Origin: JBQSUQ01 sp052384575
GTDB lineage: Bacteria; Pseudomonadota; Gammaproteobacteria; Enterobacterales; Pasteurellaceae
NCBI GenBank assembly: GCA_052384575.1
Contig: JBQSUQ010000007.1
Direction: 5' to 3' (one strand)
DNA: 64,000 bases
Positions 34,615-43,512 of this stretch are shown here, in pieces. Position numbers and translations under genes: made by a program. The notes below the pieces were generated by a model. The model ran no database searches. It saw only the letters and a list, made by a program, of their open reading frames with translations, and was not told the DNA's origin. The stretch's first letter is position 1; each line of letters opens with the position of its first letter.

Positions 34615-35794
34615 ATAAGGTAATTTCTAATTTATCATGGGCGCGTAACGCTTTTTCTAAGGCTTTTTCAACGGAAATATCGCGCGCTAAAACAACCGCC
34701 ATGCGACGATGACCATCCACCTCACCTTTGCCGAAAATGCGTAAATCGGTATTCGGTTCTGCCAATACTTCTGCTAAGTTGCCGAATTGCACCTGCGTTG
34801 ATTTCCCTTCTACCACAACCGCTTTAGATGCTGCTGGGCTGATTAAATTAATGGTAGGAATTGGTAAACCTAAGATCGCACGTGCATGTAAAGCGAATTC
34901 GGAAAGTTCTTGTGAAATCAGCGTCACCATGCCTGTGTCATGAGGGCGTGGCGAGACTTCATTGAAAATAACATCATCACCATGTACAAACATTTCGACA
35001 CCAAAAATGCCGCGTCCACCTAATGCGCTAGTGATTTTTTCTGCAATATGCTGTGCTTTCTGTAATGCGGCTTCAGACATGGCTTGTGGCTGCCAGCTTT
35101 CACGATAGTCGCCATCTTCTTGACGGTGACCAATTGGCGCTAAGAATGAGGTGCCGCCGATGTGACGAACAGTTAATAGGGTGATTTCATAATCAAATTT
35201 GATAAAGCCTTCTACAATGACGCGACCTGCACCAGCGCGACCGCCTTGTTGTGCATAGTCCCAAGCTTGTCGAATTTGATCGGCTGATTTGATCACAGAT
35301 TGACCATGACCGGAAGAAGACATAATTGGTTTCACAACACAAGGAATACCGATTTTTTCCACCGCACTTTTGAAATCGTCAAAATTGTCCACGAATTGAT
35401 AGTTAGAGGTCGGCAAACCCAATTCCTCTGCGGCAAGACGACGAATACCTTCGCGATTCATAGTGAGTTTGGTGGCTTTCGCTGTTGGAATGACGTTATA
35501 GCCTTCTTGCTCAAGCTCAATTAATGTGTCTGTGGCAATGGCTTCCACTTCTGGCACAATGTAGTCTGGTTTTTCTTTTTCGATAAGCGCGCGTAATGCA
35601 GCGCCATCTAACATAGAAATAGTGTAAGCGCGGTGTGCTACTTGCTGAGCGGGCGCATTGGCATAGCGATCCACTGCAACCACTTCTACGCCGAGGCGCA
35701 TTAATTCAATCACTACTTCTTTGCCTAATTCGCCAGAACCTAGCATCATTACTTTGGTTGCTTTTGGGGTAAGTGCGGTACCAATTGTCGTCAT
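34613..35794 (-). CDS. purT: formate-dependent GAR transformylase
   Basis: Purine synthesis step 3 using formate and ATP instead of formyl-tetrahydrofolate. The 393-residue ATP-grasp enzyme has the N-terminal MMLGSGELGKEVVIELMRLG (about residues 16-35), the central ATP-grasp loop IMSSSGHGQSVIKS (about 157-170), GVEMFVHGDDVIFNEVSPRPHD for metal binding (two segments, about 265-286) and GLPIPTINLISPAAS near the C-terminus. It lies 11 bp after luxS on the same strand. Confidence 0.95.
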   Translation of the reverse strand: MTTIGTALTPKATKVMMLGSGELGKEVVIELMRLGVEVVAVDRYANAPAQQVAHRAYTISMLDGAALRALIEKEKPDYIVPEVEAIATDTLIELEQEGYNVIPTAKATKLTMNREGIRRLAAEELGLPTSNYQFVDNFDDFKSAVEKIGIPCVVKPIMSSSGHGQSVIKSADQIRQAWDYAQQGGRAGAGRVIVEGFIKFDYEITLLTVRHIGGTSFLAPIGHRQEDGDYRESWQPQAMSEAALQKAQHIAEKITSALGGRGIFGVEMFVHGDDVIFNEVSPRPHDTGMVTLISQELSEFALHARAILGLPIPTINLISPAASKAVVVEGKSTQVQFGNLAEVLAEPNTDLRIFGKGEVDGHRRMAVVLARDISVEKALEKALRAHDKLEITL

Positions 35795-35805
35795 TTTTTC
35801 ACTCC

Positions 35806-36312
35806 TTAGGGATTGAGTAATTTCTCGTCTAACATTAAATCTTCATTCTTATTAATGCCAATGCCGCTATCAATAACGTGCTGAACAGCTTTGTGTGCAT
35901 CTTCTAATGAATGTTCTTTGAAAGAGCCACATTGATATTCATTTAATTCAGGAATAGCATGTTGATCTTTCACTGCTAAGGCATCATGCATTGCGGCTAA
36001 CCAAGCTTTTGCAACGCGTTGTTCATCTGGCGTGCCAATTAATGACATATAAAAACCTGTGCGGCAGCCCATTGGTGAAATATCAATAATTTCTACATCA
36101 TCGCCATTTAAGTGATCGCGCATAAATCCAGCAAACAAATGTTCTAAGGTGTGAATACCTCTTGGCGAAATGATTTCTTTGTTGGGTTGGCAAAAACGCA
36201 AATCAAAAACAGAAATAATATCGCCTTTTGGGGTTTGCATGGTTTTGGCAATACGCACCGCAGGGGATTTCATAATAGTGTGATCTACTTTAAAACTGTC
36301 GAGTAATGGCAT
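35806..36312 (-). CDS. luxS: S-ribosylhomocysteine lyase (AI-2 synthase)
   Basis: Cleaves S-ribosylhomocysteine to homocysteine and DPD, the precursor of autoinducer-2. The 168-residue protein holds the metal-binding HTLEH motif (about residues 54-58), the Cys of GCRTGFYM (about 83) and the third metal ligand Cys in YQCGSF (about 128). Length and motifs match active LuxS proteins. It is probably transcribed with purT. A curious hairpin lies upstream at 36424-36449. Confidence 0.96.
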   Translation of the reverse strand: MPLLDSFKVDHTIMKSPAVRIAKTMQTPKGDIISVFDLRFCQPNKEIISPRGIHTLEHLFAGFMRDHLNGDDVEIIDISPMGCRTGFYMSLIGTPDEQRVAKAWLAAMHDALAVKDQHAIPELNEYQCGSFKEHSLEDAHKAVQHVIDSGIGINKNEDLMLDEKLLNP

Positions 36313-36423
36313 AAAAGATCCTTTAATTAAAAAAAGTTGAACTTTCTAACCTCTAGTTGGTCTTATATTACAAGCAACATATAGTTGTGTTTATAATAAA
36401 AAATTGGTTCCTTAGGTTATACT

Positions 36424-36449
36424 TGCCGCTCCTTGTGAGCGGCTTTTTT
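36424..36449 (+). terminator. orphan + strand terminator-like hairpin between luxS and yqaA
   Basis: GCCGCTC and GAGCGGC pair over a 5-nt loop, followed by a T6 run on the + strand. Both neighbouring genes are on the minus strand, so it does not end either. TTACAA (36368) and TATAAT (36392-36397) lie 18 bp apart just upstream and could start a very short + transcript of about 45 nt. Confidence 0.5.
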
Positions 36450-36475
36450 ATGGCGGATATTGTACACTTAAATTG

Positions 36476-36955
36476 TTATAAAAAGGTATAACCAATCACT
36501 AAACTCAGTAAAAATAAATAGCGGAATCCTTTTCCAATGAGAATATAAAAAGCTGAAGGCCAAGGATTTAAGCGTAGCCAGCCAGCGACGGCACAAGCTA
36601 AGTCGCCAATCACAGGTAGCCAACTCAATAATAATAAAAAGGTACCGTAAGCGGAAAACTTCTCTAAAATCCACCGCGCTTTTGTATTGGTTTGCGGATT
36701 GATTTGTGGCGAAGGGAAAATTCGCCCAAGCCAATAAGTTGTTAAGCTACCCAATGTATTGCCCAAGGTAGCTGCTGCGAATAATTGAATGATAGGCAAA
36801 CTAAAATATTGCTCAGCAACAAGTTGAATTTTGGCGGCTAAAGCTAAAAAGACGATTTCAGAATTGCCTGGCAAGACGGTTGCACTGAGAAAGGCGCTAG
36901 CAAACATCAAGCAAAGGCTGTATTCGCCTAAAAGTGCGGTTAAAAAATCAACCAT
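36476..36955 (-). CDS. yqaA: YqaA-family SNARE-associated (DedA-like) membrane protein
   Basis: The 159-residue inner-membrane protein has four or so membrane segments and the LPGNSEIVFLALAA segment (about residues 28-41), GNTLGSLTTYWLGR (about 63-76) and a SWLPVIGDLACAVAGWLR motif typical of the VTT/SNARE-associated domain. Function unknown in this small subfamily. It overlaps the 3' end of yqaB by 8 bp, the same linkage as E. coli yqaB-yqaA. Confidence 0.9.
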   Translation of the reverse strand: MVDFLTALLGEYSLCLMFASAFLSATVLPGNSEIVFLALAAKIQLVAEQYFSLPIIQLFAAATLGNTLGSLTTYWLGRIFPSPQINPQTNTKARWILEKFSAYGTFLLLLSWLPVIGDLACAVAGWLRLNPWPSAFYILIGKGFRYLFLLSLVIGYTFL

Positions 36956-37556
36956 TTTTCGCTTGAATAATTTGTTGAATTCTTACATCAAACACATCCA
37001 TCCCTGCATTTAAGCTTGCCTGTATGCCGAAATCTGCATCTTCAAACACTAAACAATGTTGGGGTGGCACCTGTAACAATTCGGCGCAACGTAAAAAGGT
37101 TTCTGGATTAGGTTTGTGATGCGTCACTTGATCGGCATCGACGATGACATCAAAATAAGGACGCAAATTAAATTTATCTAATAATAAATTGACCATATTG
37201 CCATGTGAGCCAGTGCCTAATGCCATAGGAAATTGATGATGATAGGTTTTGACAATGTCAAAAGCGGGGAGTAGCGTTGCATTTTGTTCTACCATTTCAA
37301 AACCAAAGGCACGTTTCAAACGGATGATTTCTTCTAATAATTCTGCCGGAATATCGTAGCGTTGCATGACCATTTTGGCGATGACAGAAACAGGGGCACC
37401 TCCCAGTTGATACATTAAATCACCATTAATGGGATAGCCTAATACCTCGCCTACTTTTTCCCAAGCTTTTGCATGGCTTGGCATGGTATCAATGAGTGTG
37501 CCATCCATATCAAAGATAAGTGCGGTGTAATTTTGCAGGGTTTCTTTCGCTAACAT
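36948..37556 (-). CDS. yqaB: HAD-family phosphatase YqaB-like
   Basis: The 202-residue beta-phosphoglucomutase-like HAD hydrolase has the nucleophile motif IFDMDGTLIDTMPSH (about residues 14-28), GTGSHGNM (motif II, about 114-121), and HKPNPETF and FEDADFGI (motifs III and IV). E. coli YqaB dephosphorylates fructose 1-phosphate and related sugar phosphates. It overlaps yqaA. Specificity is inferred from the family. Confidence 0.9.
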   Translation of the reverse strand: MLAKETLQNYTALIFDMDGTLIDTMPSHAKAWEKVGEVLGYPINGDLMYQLGGAPVSVIAKMVMQRYDIPAELLEEIIRLKRAFGFEMVEQNATLLPAFDIVKTYHHQFPMALGTGSHGNMVNLLLDKFNLRPYFDVIVDADQVTHHKPNPETFLRCAELLQVPPQHCLVFEDADFGIQASLNAGMDVFDVRIQQIIQAKNG

Positions 37557-37675
37557 ATTTTTATTCCATCCATTTAATCAGACGAAATATTATAACGATT
37601 TTAGAACGAAATTTGACGAAAAATAATAAAAAGGATAAGAATAAAGGGAATTCGTTATTGATAATAAAAGGGAAA

Positions 37676-37752
37676 TGGCGCACCCGAGAGGATTCGAACC
37701 TCTGACCGCTCGGTTCGTAGCCGAGTACTCTATCCAGCTGAGCTACGGGTGC
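37676..37752 (-). tRNA. tRNA-Arg(ACG), copy 1
   Basis: On the minus strand the acceptor GCACCCG pairs with CGGGTGC, the anticodon loop CTACGAA gives ACG (read as inosine, ICG), the T-loop is GGTTCGAATCC, and CCA is encoded. 77 nt. Confidence 0.97.
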
Positions 37753-37803
37753 TCAAGAATTGATTGGATATCTAAACCATTTTATCCAGAGTAGAAGATG
37801 AAA

Positions 37804-37880
37804 TGGCGCACCCGAGAGGATTCGAACCTCTGACCGCTCGGTTCGTAGCCGAGTACTCTATCCAGCTGAGCTACGGGTGC
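37804..37880 (-). tRNA. tRNA-Arg(ACG), copy 2
   Basis: Identical by eye to copy 1 over all 77 nt, with encoded CCA; 51 bp separate the two copies. A duplicated arginine tRNA in a cluster of three. Confidence 0.97.
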
Positions 37881-37911
37881 AGATTTTTCAATTAATTAGG
37901 TTTTACAAAAA

Positions 37912-38005
37912 TGGCGGTGAAAGAGGGATTCGAACCCTCGATGGAGTGTTTAGCCCCATACTCCCTTAGCAGGGGAGCGCCTTCAGCCTGCTCGGCCATC
38001 TCACC
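37912..38005 (-). tRNA. tRNA-Ser(GCT)
   Basis: 94 nt with the long variable arm of class II tRNAs. Acceptor GGTGAGA pairs with TTTCACC, anticodon loop CTGCTAA gives GCT, T-loop GGTTCGAATCC, CCA encoded. Confidence 0.97.
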
Positions 38006-38097
38006 GCAATTGGTTTGTGGGCGATATGATACGGTTTTCTGCTAACAAGTCAAATGCTTTTTGATAAAAAACGTTTGTTTGTTTAATTCCTCTACAA

Positions 38098-40116
38098 TTA
38101 TTTTCTCGTTCCGTTCAATATTTCACGTAATCTGGCAAAATTTTCCGCGTTGGATTTTGCTTTTTCTTGTTCCGTTAATACAGGTTTATCACGTTCCCAT
38201 TGAATATCGTCTTGCGGTAGCTCTAATAAGAAGCGGCTAGGCTCTGGTCTTATGATTTCGCCATATTGTCGCCGCTCTTTACAAAGTATAAAATGTAAAC
38301 TCTGTTGCGCTCGGGTAATGCCTACATAAGCGAGGCGGCGTTCTTCTTCAACGTTATCTTCATCAATACTGGTTTGATGTGGCAATAAACCTTCTTCCAT
38401 GCCAATCAAAAAAACATGAGGAAATTCTAAACCTTTGGAAGCATGTAATGTCATTAATTGAACTTGGTTACTTTCTTCGTCATCTTCGCCTCGTTCCAAC
38501 ATATCGCGTAAGATTAGACGTGCAACAACTTGGCTTAATGACATTGCTTCATTAAATTCATCGCCACGTAACATATCTGCCACCCATTCAAATAAGGTTG
38601 CTACGTTTTTACTTTGCATTTCCGCTGCTTTTGGCGTAGACGCGGTTTCATAAAGATATTCTTCGTATTGAATTTGTGCGAGCATTTTTTTGACCGCACT
38701 TTCTGGCGAATGTTGTAATTCTTCGTTGAGTTCCACAATCCAGCGAGCGAAATGCTGTAAGGCATTATAAGCTTTTGGTGTAACACGTTGAATTAATTCA
38801 AAATCAAAAATCGAATCAAATAGACTCATCTGTTTTTCATTTGCCAATAAACCTAATTTTTCCAAGGTTGCAGGCCCAATTTCTCGCTTCGGCGTATTGA
38901 TAATGCGTAATAAAGCGGCATCATCGTCTTGATTTACTAAAACACGTAAATACGCCATCATATCCTTGATTTCAGCGCGACTAAAGAATGAAGTGCCGCC
39001 AGAAATTTTGTAAGGAATACGATTTTGCATCAGCATTTTTTCGAGCAAGCGCGATTGATGGTTGCCACGATATAAAATGGCATAATCTTTATATTGGGTT
39101 TTATGAATAAAACGGTGAGCAATTAATTCTGCCACCACGCGCTCTGCTTCATGCTCTTCATTTTTAGCTTCTAAGATCTGTAATTTTTCCCCTTCGCCTA
39201 AATTGGAAAATAAACGTTTGGCAAATACATGATCATTATTATCAATCAAAATATTGGCACAATGTAAAATGCGTTGCGTCGAACGATAATTTTGTTCCAG
39301 TTTAATAACATTTAAGTTAGGGAAATCGTCACGTAAGCGCACCATATTTTGAGGTTTCGCACCGCGCCATGAATAAATGGATTGATCGTCATCGCCTACA
39401 ACCGTAAAACAAGCGCGCTCGCCTACTAATAATTTGATTAATTCATATTGACTTGTGTTCGTGTCCTGATATTCATCAACTAATAAATAGCGAATTTTCT
39501 GTTGCCATTTTGACCGCACTTCAGCGTTTTGTTTAAACAATAAAGTGGGGAGCATGATGAGATCATCAAAATCTAAGGCATTGTATGCGCGCAGCTGAGT
39601 ATTATAGCGTTCGTAACATTGAGCGAATAATTGATATTTCGGATCCGCCGCTAATTGGCTGGCTTGTTTAGGTAAAATGAGATCGTTTTTCCAGTGAGAG
39701 ATCACTACAATTAACTGACGTAGCAATTCTTTGTCATCATTGAGTAAATCTTCCGTAAGTTCTTTAAGTAACGCCATTTGATCATATTCATCAAACAAGG
39801 TCATATTCGATTTAAAACCTAAATGCTGATATTCACGTTTGATGATATCAAAGCCAAGCGTATGAAAGGTGGACACAATGAGTCCTTTGCTTTGTTCTTT
39901 GCCAATAGAATGGGCAACACGTTCTTTCATTTCTCTTGCGGCTTTGTTGGTAAATGTAACTGCGGCAATCTGTTTTGGCGAATAGTTGCACTGATTAATT
40001 AAATAGGCAATTTTATTGATAATCACACGTGTTTTGCCTGAGCCAGCGCCAGCCAGAACTAAGCAAGGACCCGTAGTAAATTCAACGGCTTGTTGTTGTT
40101 GCGGATTCAGTTTCAT
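38098..40116 (-). CDS. rep: ATP-dependent DNA helicase Rep
   Basis: 3'-5' superfamily 1 helicase that clears proteins ahead of the replication fork. The 672-residue protein begins MKLNPQQQQAVEF (Q motif), has Walker A LAGAGSGKTRVI (about residue 20), motif II LVDEYQDTN (about 211-219), SIYSWRGAKPQNM, and the C-terminal LMTLHASKGLEFPHVFL and VGITRAQQSL motifs. Length equals the E. coli enzyme. It lies upstream of the tRNA cluster in a separate unit. Confidence 0.96.
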   Translation of the reverse strand: MKLNPQQQQAVEFTTGPCLVLAGAGSGKTRVIINKIAYLINQCNYSPKQIAAVTFTNKAAREMKERVAHSIGKEQSKGLIVSTFHTLGFDIIKREYQHLGFKSNMTLFDEYDQMALLKELTEDLLNDDKELLRQLIVVISHWKNDLILPKQASQLAADPKYQLFAQCYERYNTQLRAYNALDFDDLIMLPTLLFKQNAEVRSKWQQKIRYLLVDEYQDTNTSQYELIKLLVGERACFTVVGDDDQSIYSWRGAKPQNMVRLRDDFPNLNVIKLEQNYRSTQRILHCANILIDNNDHVFAKRLFSNLGEGEKLQILEAKNEEHEAERVVAELIAHRFIHKTQYKDYAILYRGNHQSRLLEKMLMQNRIPYKISGGTSFFSRAEIKDMMAYLRVLVNQDDDAALLRIINTPKREIGPATLEKLGLLANEKQMSLFDSIFDFELIQRVTPKAYNALQHFARWIVELNEELQHSPESAVKKMLAQIQYEEYLYETASTPKAAEMQSKNVATLFEWVADMLRGDEFNEAMSLSQVVARLILRDMLERGEDDEESNQVQLMTLHASKGLEFPHVFLIGMEEGLLPHQTSIDEDNVEEERRLAYVGITRAQQSLHFILCKERRQYGEIIRPEPSRFLLELPQDDIQWERDKPVLTEQEKAKSNAENFARLREILNGTRK

Positions 40117-40292
40117 ATTCTGTGATTAAGTGCGGTTAAAATTATGCGTGTTTTCTTCACAAGGTTTTTTGTAAAATGCATAAAAAGGAAATTATTATAC
40201 CTATTTTTAATGCTTTTGGCGTAATCAATAGACTTTCGATGTCTTACATATTAGAATTGTTGAAATTTTGTGAAATTTTTTGAGGCTAACCT

Positions 40293-41627
40293 ATGAAAAA
40301 TATTGTAATTGTTGGTGGTGGCGCTGGCGGGCTTGAGCTTGCTACCTTTTTAGGCAACAAATTAGGACGTAAAAAGAAAGCCAATGTGGTGTTAGTAGAT
40401 CGTAACCAAACGCATCTTTGGAAACCTTTATTACATGAAGTTGCAACAGGGGTATTAGATGCTGAAACTGATGCAGTAAGTTTCCGCGCACACGCCTTTA
40501 ATCATGGTTTTAACTTTGAGCAGGGATCCATTGCGCGTATTGATCGTGTTAATAAATACGTTGAATTAGAACCCGTTTATGGCGCTGATGGCGACATGAT
40601 TGTGGTTGCTCGTCGTATCCCTTACGATTATTTAGTGGTGTCTATTGGTAGTAAATCAAATGACTTTAATACCAAAGGTGTTGCTGAAAACTGTATTTTC
40701 TTAGATGCGCCAAATCAAGCATTACGTTTCCAACACAAAATGTTGGAATTATTCTTAAAATTCTCTGAAAACAATGCGTTATCAGAAATCGGTGAAGATG
40801 AAAGTAAACAAAGTTTAGTTCAAGAAGATAAAGTGAATATTGCCATTGTTGGTGGTGGTGCTACTGGCGTGGAATTGTCAGCTGAACTCTTTAATGCGGC
40901 GAAACACTTATCCTCTTATGGTTATGGCAAAATTCGTAGCGATTGCTTGAAAGTCACTCTAATTGAAGCAGGCGATCGTTTATTACCCGCCTTAACTGAA
41001 CGTATTTCACATTCTGTACGCGTGGAATTAGAAGAGCTAGGTGTGGATGTGCGCACTGGCACCATGATTACGGAAGCAACCCCAAATTCATTGCTCACAA
41101 AAGACGGTGAAGAGATTAAAGCGGACTTAATGGTATGGGCGGCTGGTGTTTGTATTTCGCCAATTACTCAACAATTTGACGGCTTAGAATTGAACCGCAT
41201 TAATCAAATTGTGGTGAAAGATACTTTACAAACCACAGTTGATGATAGCATTTTTGCTATCGGCGATTGCGCTTTCTTAATGCAGAAAGATGGTACACCG
41301 GTGCCTCCTCGCGGTCAGGCAGCGACACAAATGGCAACAGTCTGTGGACAAAATATTTTAGCCTTACTTGCAGGCAAGAACGATCTTAAAGCCTTTGAAT
41401 TCCGCGATAAAGGTTCGTTAGTGTCTTTATCTAAATTTACTGCATTAGGTAACATTACTACAGGTAAGAAAAGCTCATTAACCGTTGAAGGTCGCTTAGC
41501 GAGATTAGCTTATATTTCTCTATATCGTTTACACCAACAACGTTTACATGGTTGTTTTAAAACGGGATTAATCATTTTGATTGGCCGATTAAATCGCTTT
41601 ATTCGCCCATCATTAAAACTTTATTAA
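40293..41627 (+). CDS. ndh: type II NADH dehydrogenase
   Basis: Non-proton-pumping NADH:quinone oxidoreductase at the inner membrane face. The 444-residue protein has the N-terminal FAD-binding GGGAGGLELATFLG (about residues 7-20), the NADH-binding GGGATGVELSAEL (about 187-199), and the second FAD segment SIFAIGDCAFL (about 321). The basic C-terminal region (RLHQQRLHGCFKTGL) is the likely membrane-attachment site. A USS-pair terminator follows. Confidence 0.95.
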   Translation: MKNIVIVGGGAGGLELATFLGNKLGRKKKANVVLVDRNQTHLWKPLLHEVATGVLDAETDAVSFRAHAFNHGFNFEQGSIARIDRVNKYVELEPVYGADGDMIVVARRIPYDYLVVSIGSKSNDFNTKGVAENCIFLDAPNQALRFQHKMLELFLKFSENNALSEIGEDESKQSLVQEDKVNIAIVGGGATGVELSAELFNAAKHLSSYGYGKIRSDCLKVTLIEAGDRLLPALTERISHSVRVELEELGVDVRTGTMITEATPNSLLTKDGEEIKADLMVWAAGVCISPITQQFDGLELNRINQIVVKDTLQTTVDDSIFAIGDCAFLMQKDGTPVPPRGQAATQMATVCGQNILALLAGKNDLKAFEFRDKGSLVSLSKFTALGNITTGKKSSLTVEGRLARLAYISLYRLHQQRLHGCFKTGLIILIGRLNRFIRPSLKLY

Positions 41628-41632
41628 AGATG

Positions 41633-41668
41633 AAAAAAGTGCGGTGTTTTCCACCGCACTTTTTTTAT
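41633..41668. terminator. USS-pair terminator ndh/mreD
   Basis: AAAAAAGTGCGGTG and CACCGCACTTTTTT form a 14-bp stem with a 6-nt loop between convergent genes; the end overlaps the mreD stop. Confidence 0.9.
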
Positions 41669-42156
41669 TCACTTAACTGTAATTTGAGTCGAATCTTTCT
41701 CAATAACAAAAATAACCAGGGCCATAACAAACCGCTAATCAGGGCGCCGAAAATTTCTTGCCAGTGGAATGTGGCGTTATGAATGAGTAGTTCCACGATA
41801 AACACGCCAATTCGAATACCAAACACTAGCACCACGACCAATAAGCTTTGTAACCAAATGGATAAGTTGCGTAGCAAAATGTGGTTTCTGGCGACAAGGT
41901 ACATAAATAAAGAAAGTACCAAAGCATGCACCCCCATTACTGATCCAAGCACTAAATCCCATAAAACACCTAAAACAAAAGCAGAGCCAATACTGACTTT
42001 TTCAGGGATAGATAATGCCCAGTAAGTCAGTACTAAGACCAACCAAGAGGGTTTAAAGCTTTGAAAGCCCGCTGGCCAAGGCATAATTTCCATGACTAAT
42101 GCAATAATAAAGATCAAGCACAAGCTAATGAATTGAACGAGAAAACGCGTTTGCAT
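41665..42156 (-). CDS. mreD: rod shape-determining protein MreD
   Basis: Inner-membrane member of the MreBCD elongasome. The 163-residue protein has five or so membrane segments and the motif KPSWLVLVLTYWALSIPEKV (about residues 35-54), typical of MreD. Its start overlaps the mreC stop by one base (41665-42156 and 42156-43208), so translation is coupled. The transposon at 43260 separates mreCD from mreB. Confidence 0.93.
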   Translation of the reverse strand: MQTRFLVQFISLCLIFIIALVMEIMPWPAGFQSFKPSWLVLVLTYWALSIPEKVSIGSAFVLGVLWDLVLGSVMGVHALVLSLFMYLVARNHILLRNLSIWLQSLLVVVLVFGIRIGVFIVELLIHNATFHWQEIFGALISGLLWPWLFLLLRKIRLKLQLSE

Positions 42157-43208
42157 TAGTCTTCCTCCCGATGTTCTTTAAGTTCAGGATCAAGCTGAGT
42201 ATCATTTGAATTCATCTCAACAGGTAAACTTTCCGTTAAATGCTCTTCACTTTGTTGTGTCGGCTCTTGTTCATCTGTTACAGGCTCTTTTTTCAGTTGC
42301 TCTGGAACATTATTTTTATTCGCTAAACGTTGCTGTACCGCTTTGCGTACTTCTTCTGGTGAATGTGCTTGTAGCTTACGCATTTCTTCGCCATTTGGCC
42401 AAACAAGCAATACGTAGCGTAAACGTTCTAAGGAAGCTAAGGGTTTTGCTGTAATAGTAGCGAAATAATTAGATCCATCACGCGATACGTTTTCAACAAT
42501 GGCAACAGGGTAGCCTTCAGGGAAGCGTCCACCTAACCCCGAAGTCACTAATAAATCCCCTTTGACAATATCCACTGAGCGAGGTACATGATCAAGGGTT
42601 AATTCATCGGTTCTTCCAGTACCACTCACAATGGTTCGCACATCATTACGCAATACTTGCACAGGAATGGCATGAGCAACATCAGTGAGTAACAGTATTC
42701 TGGAACTGTGTTCGCCTACTGAAATGATTTGTCCAACCACACCGCGCTCATCAATCACAGGTTGCCCTACATAAGCGCCTGAGCCTTGTCCTTGATTGAT
42801 CACCGCTTGTTGACGATAAATATCACTTTCTGCGGTTAAAATTTCCGCAATTTTTTTGTATTCATCTTTACGCAATGGTGAGTTCAATAATAAACGCAGG
42901 CGTTGATTTTCTACCTTGAGCTGATCTAATAACAACAAATCTGCATTTTTTTCAATCAGTTGTTTTTTGAGTACCTGATTTTCAATTTGCAGTTTATTGG
43001 TATCAATCAGGTTGTCTGAAACGCTATCAAGTACAGTGTGGGGGGTATTTGCCAAATAATAAAGTCCACCGATTGCTGTTTCCATAACTGATCGGGCTTT
43101 GATCACCGTATTGGTTTTTCCGTCGGAAAGAATTAGAGCAATCGACGCCGCTACGACTAAAAATAAACGTAGTCCGAGAGGCGGGGATTTTCCAAAAATA
43201 GGTTTCAT
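42156..43208 (-). CDS. mreC: rod shape-determining protein MreC
   Basis: Bitopic periplasmic scaffold of the elongasome. The 350-residue protein has one N-terminal membrane segment (about residues 12-29), a coiled coil (about 70-108) and two beta domains with the motif VLLLTDVAHAIPVQVLRNDV (about 170-189) and LLVTSGLGGRFPEGYPVAIV (about 220-239). The C-terminal 80 residues are Glu/Gln-rich and may vary. The native intergenic gap to mreB was about 75 bp before the transposon insertion. Confidence 0.93.
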   Translation of the reverse strand: MKPIFGKSPPLGLRLFLVVAASIALILSDGKTNTVIKARSVMETAIGGLYYLANTPHTVLDSVSDNLIDTNKLQIENQVLKKQLIEKNADLLLLDQLKVENQRLRLLLNSPLRKDEYKKIAEILTAESDIYRQQAVINQGQGSGAYVGQPVIDERGVVGQIISVGEHSSRILLLTDVAHAIPVQVLRNDVRTIVSGTGRTDELTLDHVPRSVDIVKGDLLVTSGLGGRFPEGYPVAIVENVSRDGSNYFATITAKPLASLERLRYVLLVWPNGEEMRKLQAHSPEEVRKAVQQRLANKNNVPEQLKKEPVTDEQEPTQQSEEHLTESLPVEMNSNDTQLDPELKEHREED

Positions 43209-43251
43209 AGGCAGTCCAAACTAAAAACAAAAAGTGCGGTTAAAAACAAAG

Positions 43252-43259
43252 GATTTTTT
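43252..43259. repeat. target-site duplication, left
   Basis: GATTTTTT, directly adjoining the left inverted repeat and repeated in the same orientation at 54046-54053. An 8-bp duplication is the usual size for IS1595-family transposition. Confidence 0.9.
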
Positions 43260-43285
43260 CGGTATTATGTAGCAGTTGCACAAAG
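43260..43285 (+). repeat. left terminal inverted repeat of the transposon
   Basis: A 26-bp sequence beginning CGGTATTATG and ending GCACAAAG, the exact reverse complement of 54020-54045. Identity stops sharply after the CAAAG. Confidence 0.93.
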
Positions 43286-43292
43286 CCGTAAA
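43264..43292 (-). promoter_or_regulatory. possible outward promoter toward mreC at the left end
   Basis: On the minus strand TTTACG (43292-43287) and CATAAT (43269-43264) are 17 bp apart, with the -10 lying inside the inverted repeat. A start near 43257 would transcribe mreCD, which the insertion cut off from mreB. Nothing else is recognised in the roughly 300 bp between mreC and the left transposase. Confidence 0.35.
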
Positions 43293-43512
43293 ACTGCATT
43301 TTAACTGCAATAAAATAGCATGCCTTTAGCCTGATGAACAAGGTTAAGGGCATTTTTTTTGGTCTATTTTGGGGAATTTTCCCTAAACATTCCCTTATTT
43401 ACACACAATCCATCCCATTTTCCCTACATACAGACGTAGGCAATTTGCTCAACCTTGATTCAGGTAAGCTATTTTCCCTCATTGAAATGTCAATTGAAGT
43501 GGGTAACTGACG

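Noticed and set aside
37676..37880. tRNA pair as an integration site (attL/attR)
   Set aside because: The copies are full-length identical tRNAs with no integrase or island between them; simple gene duplication.
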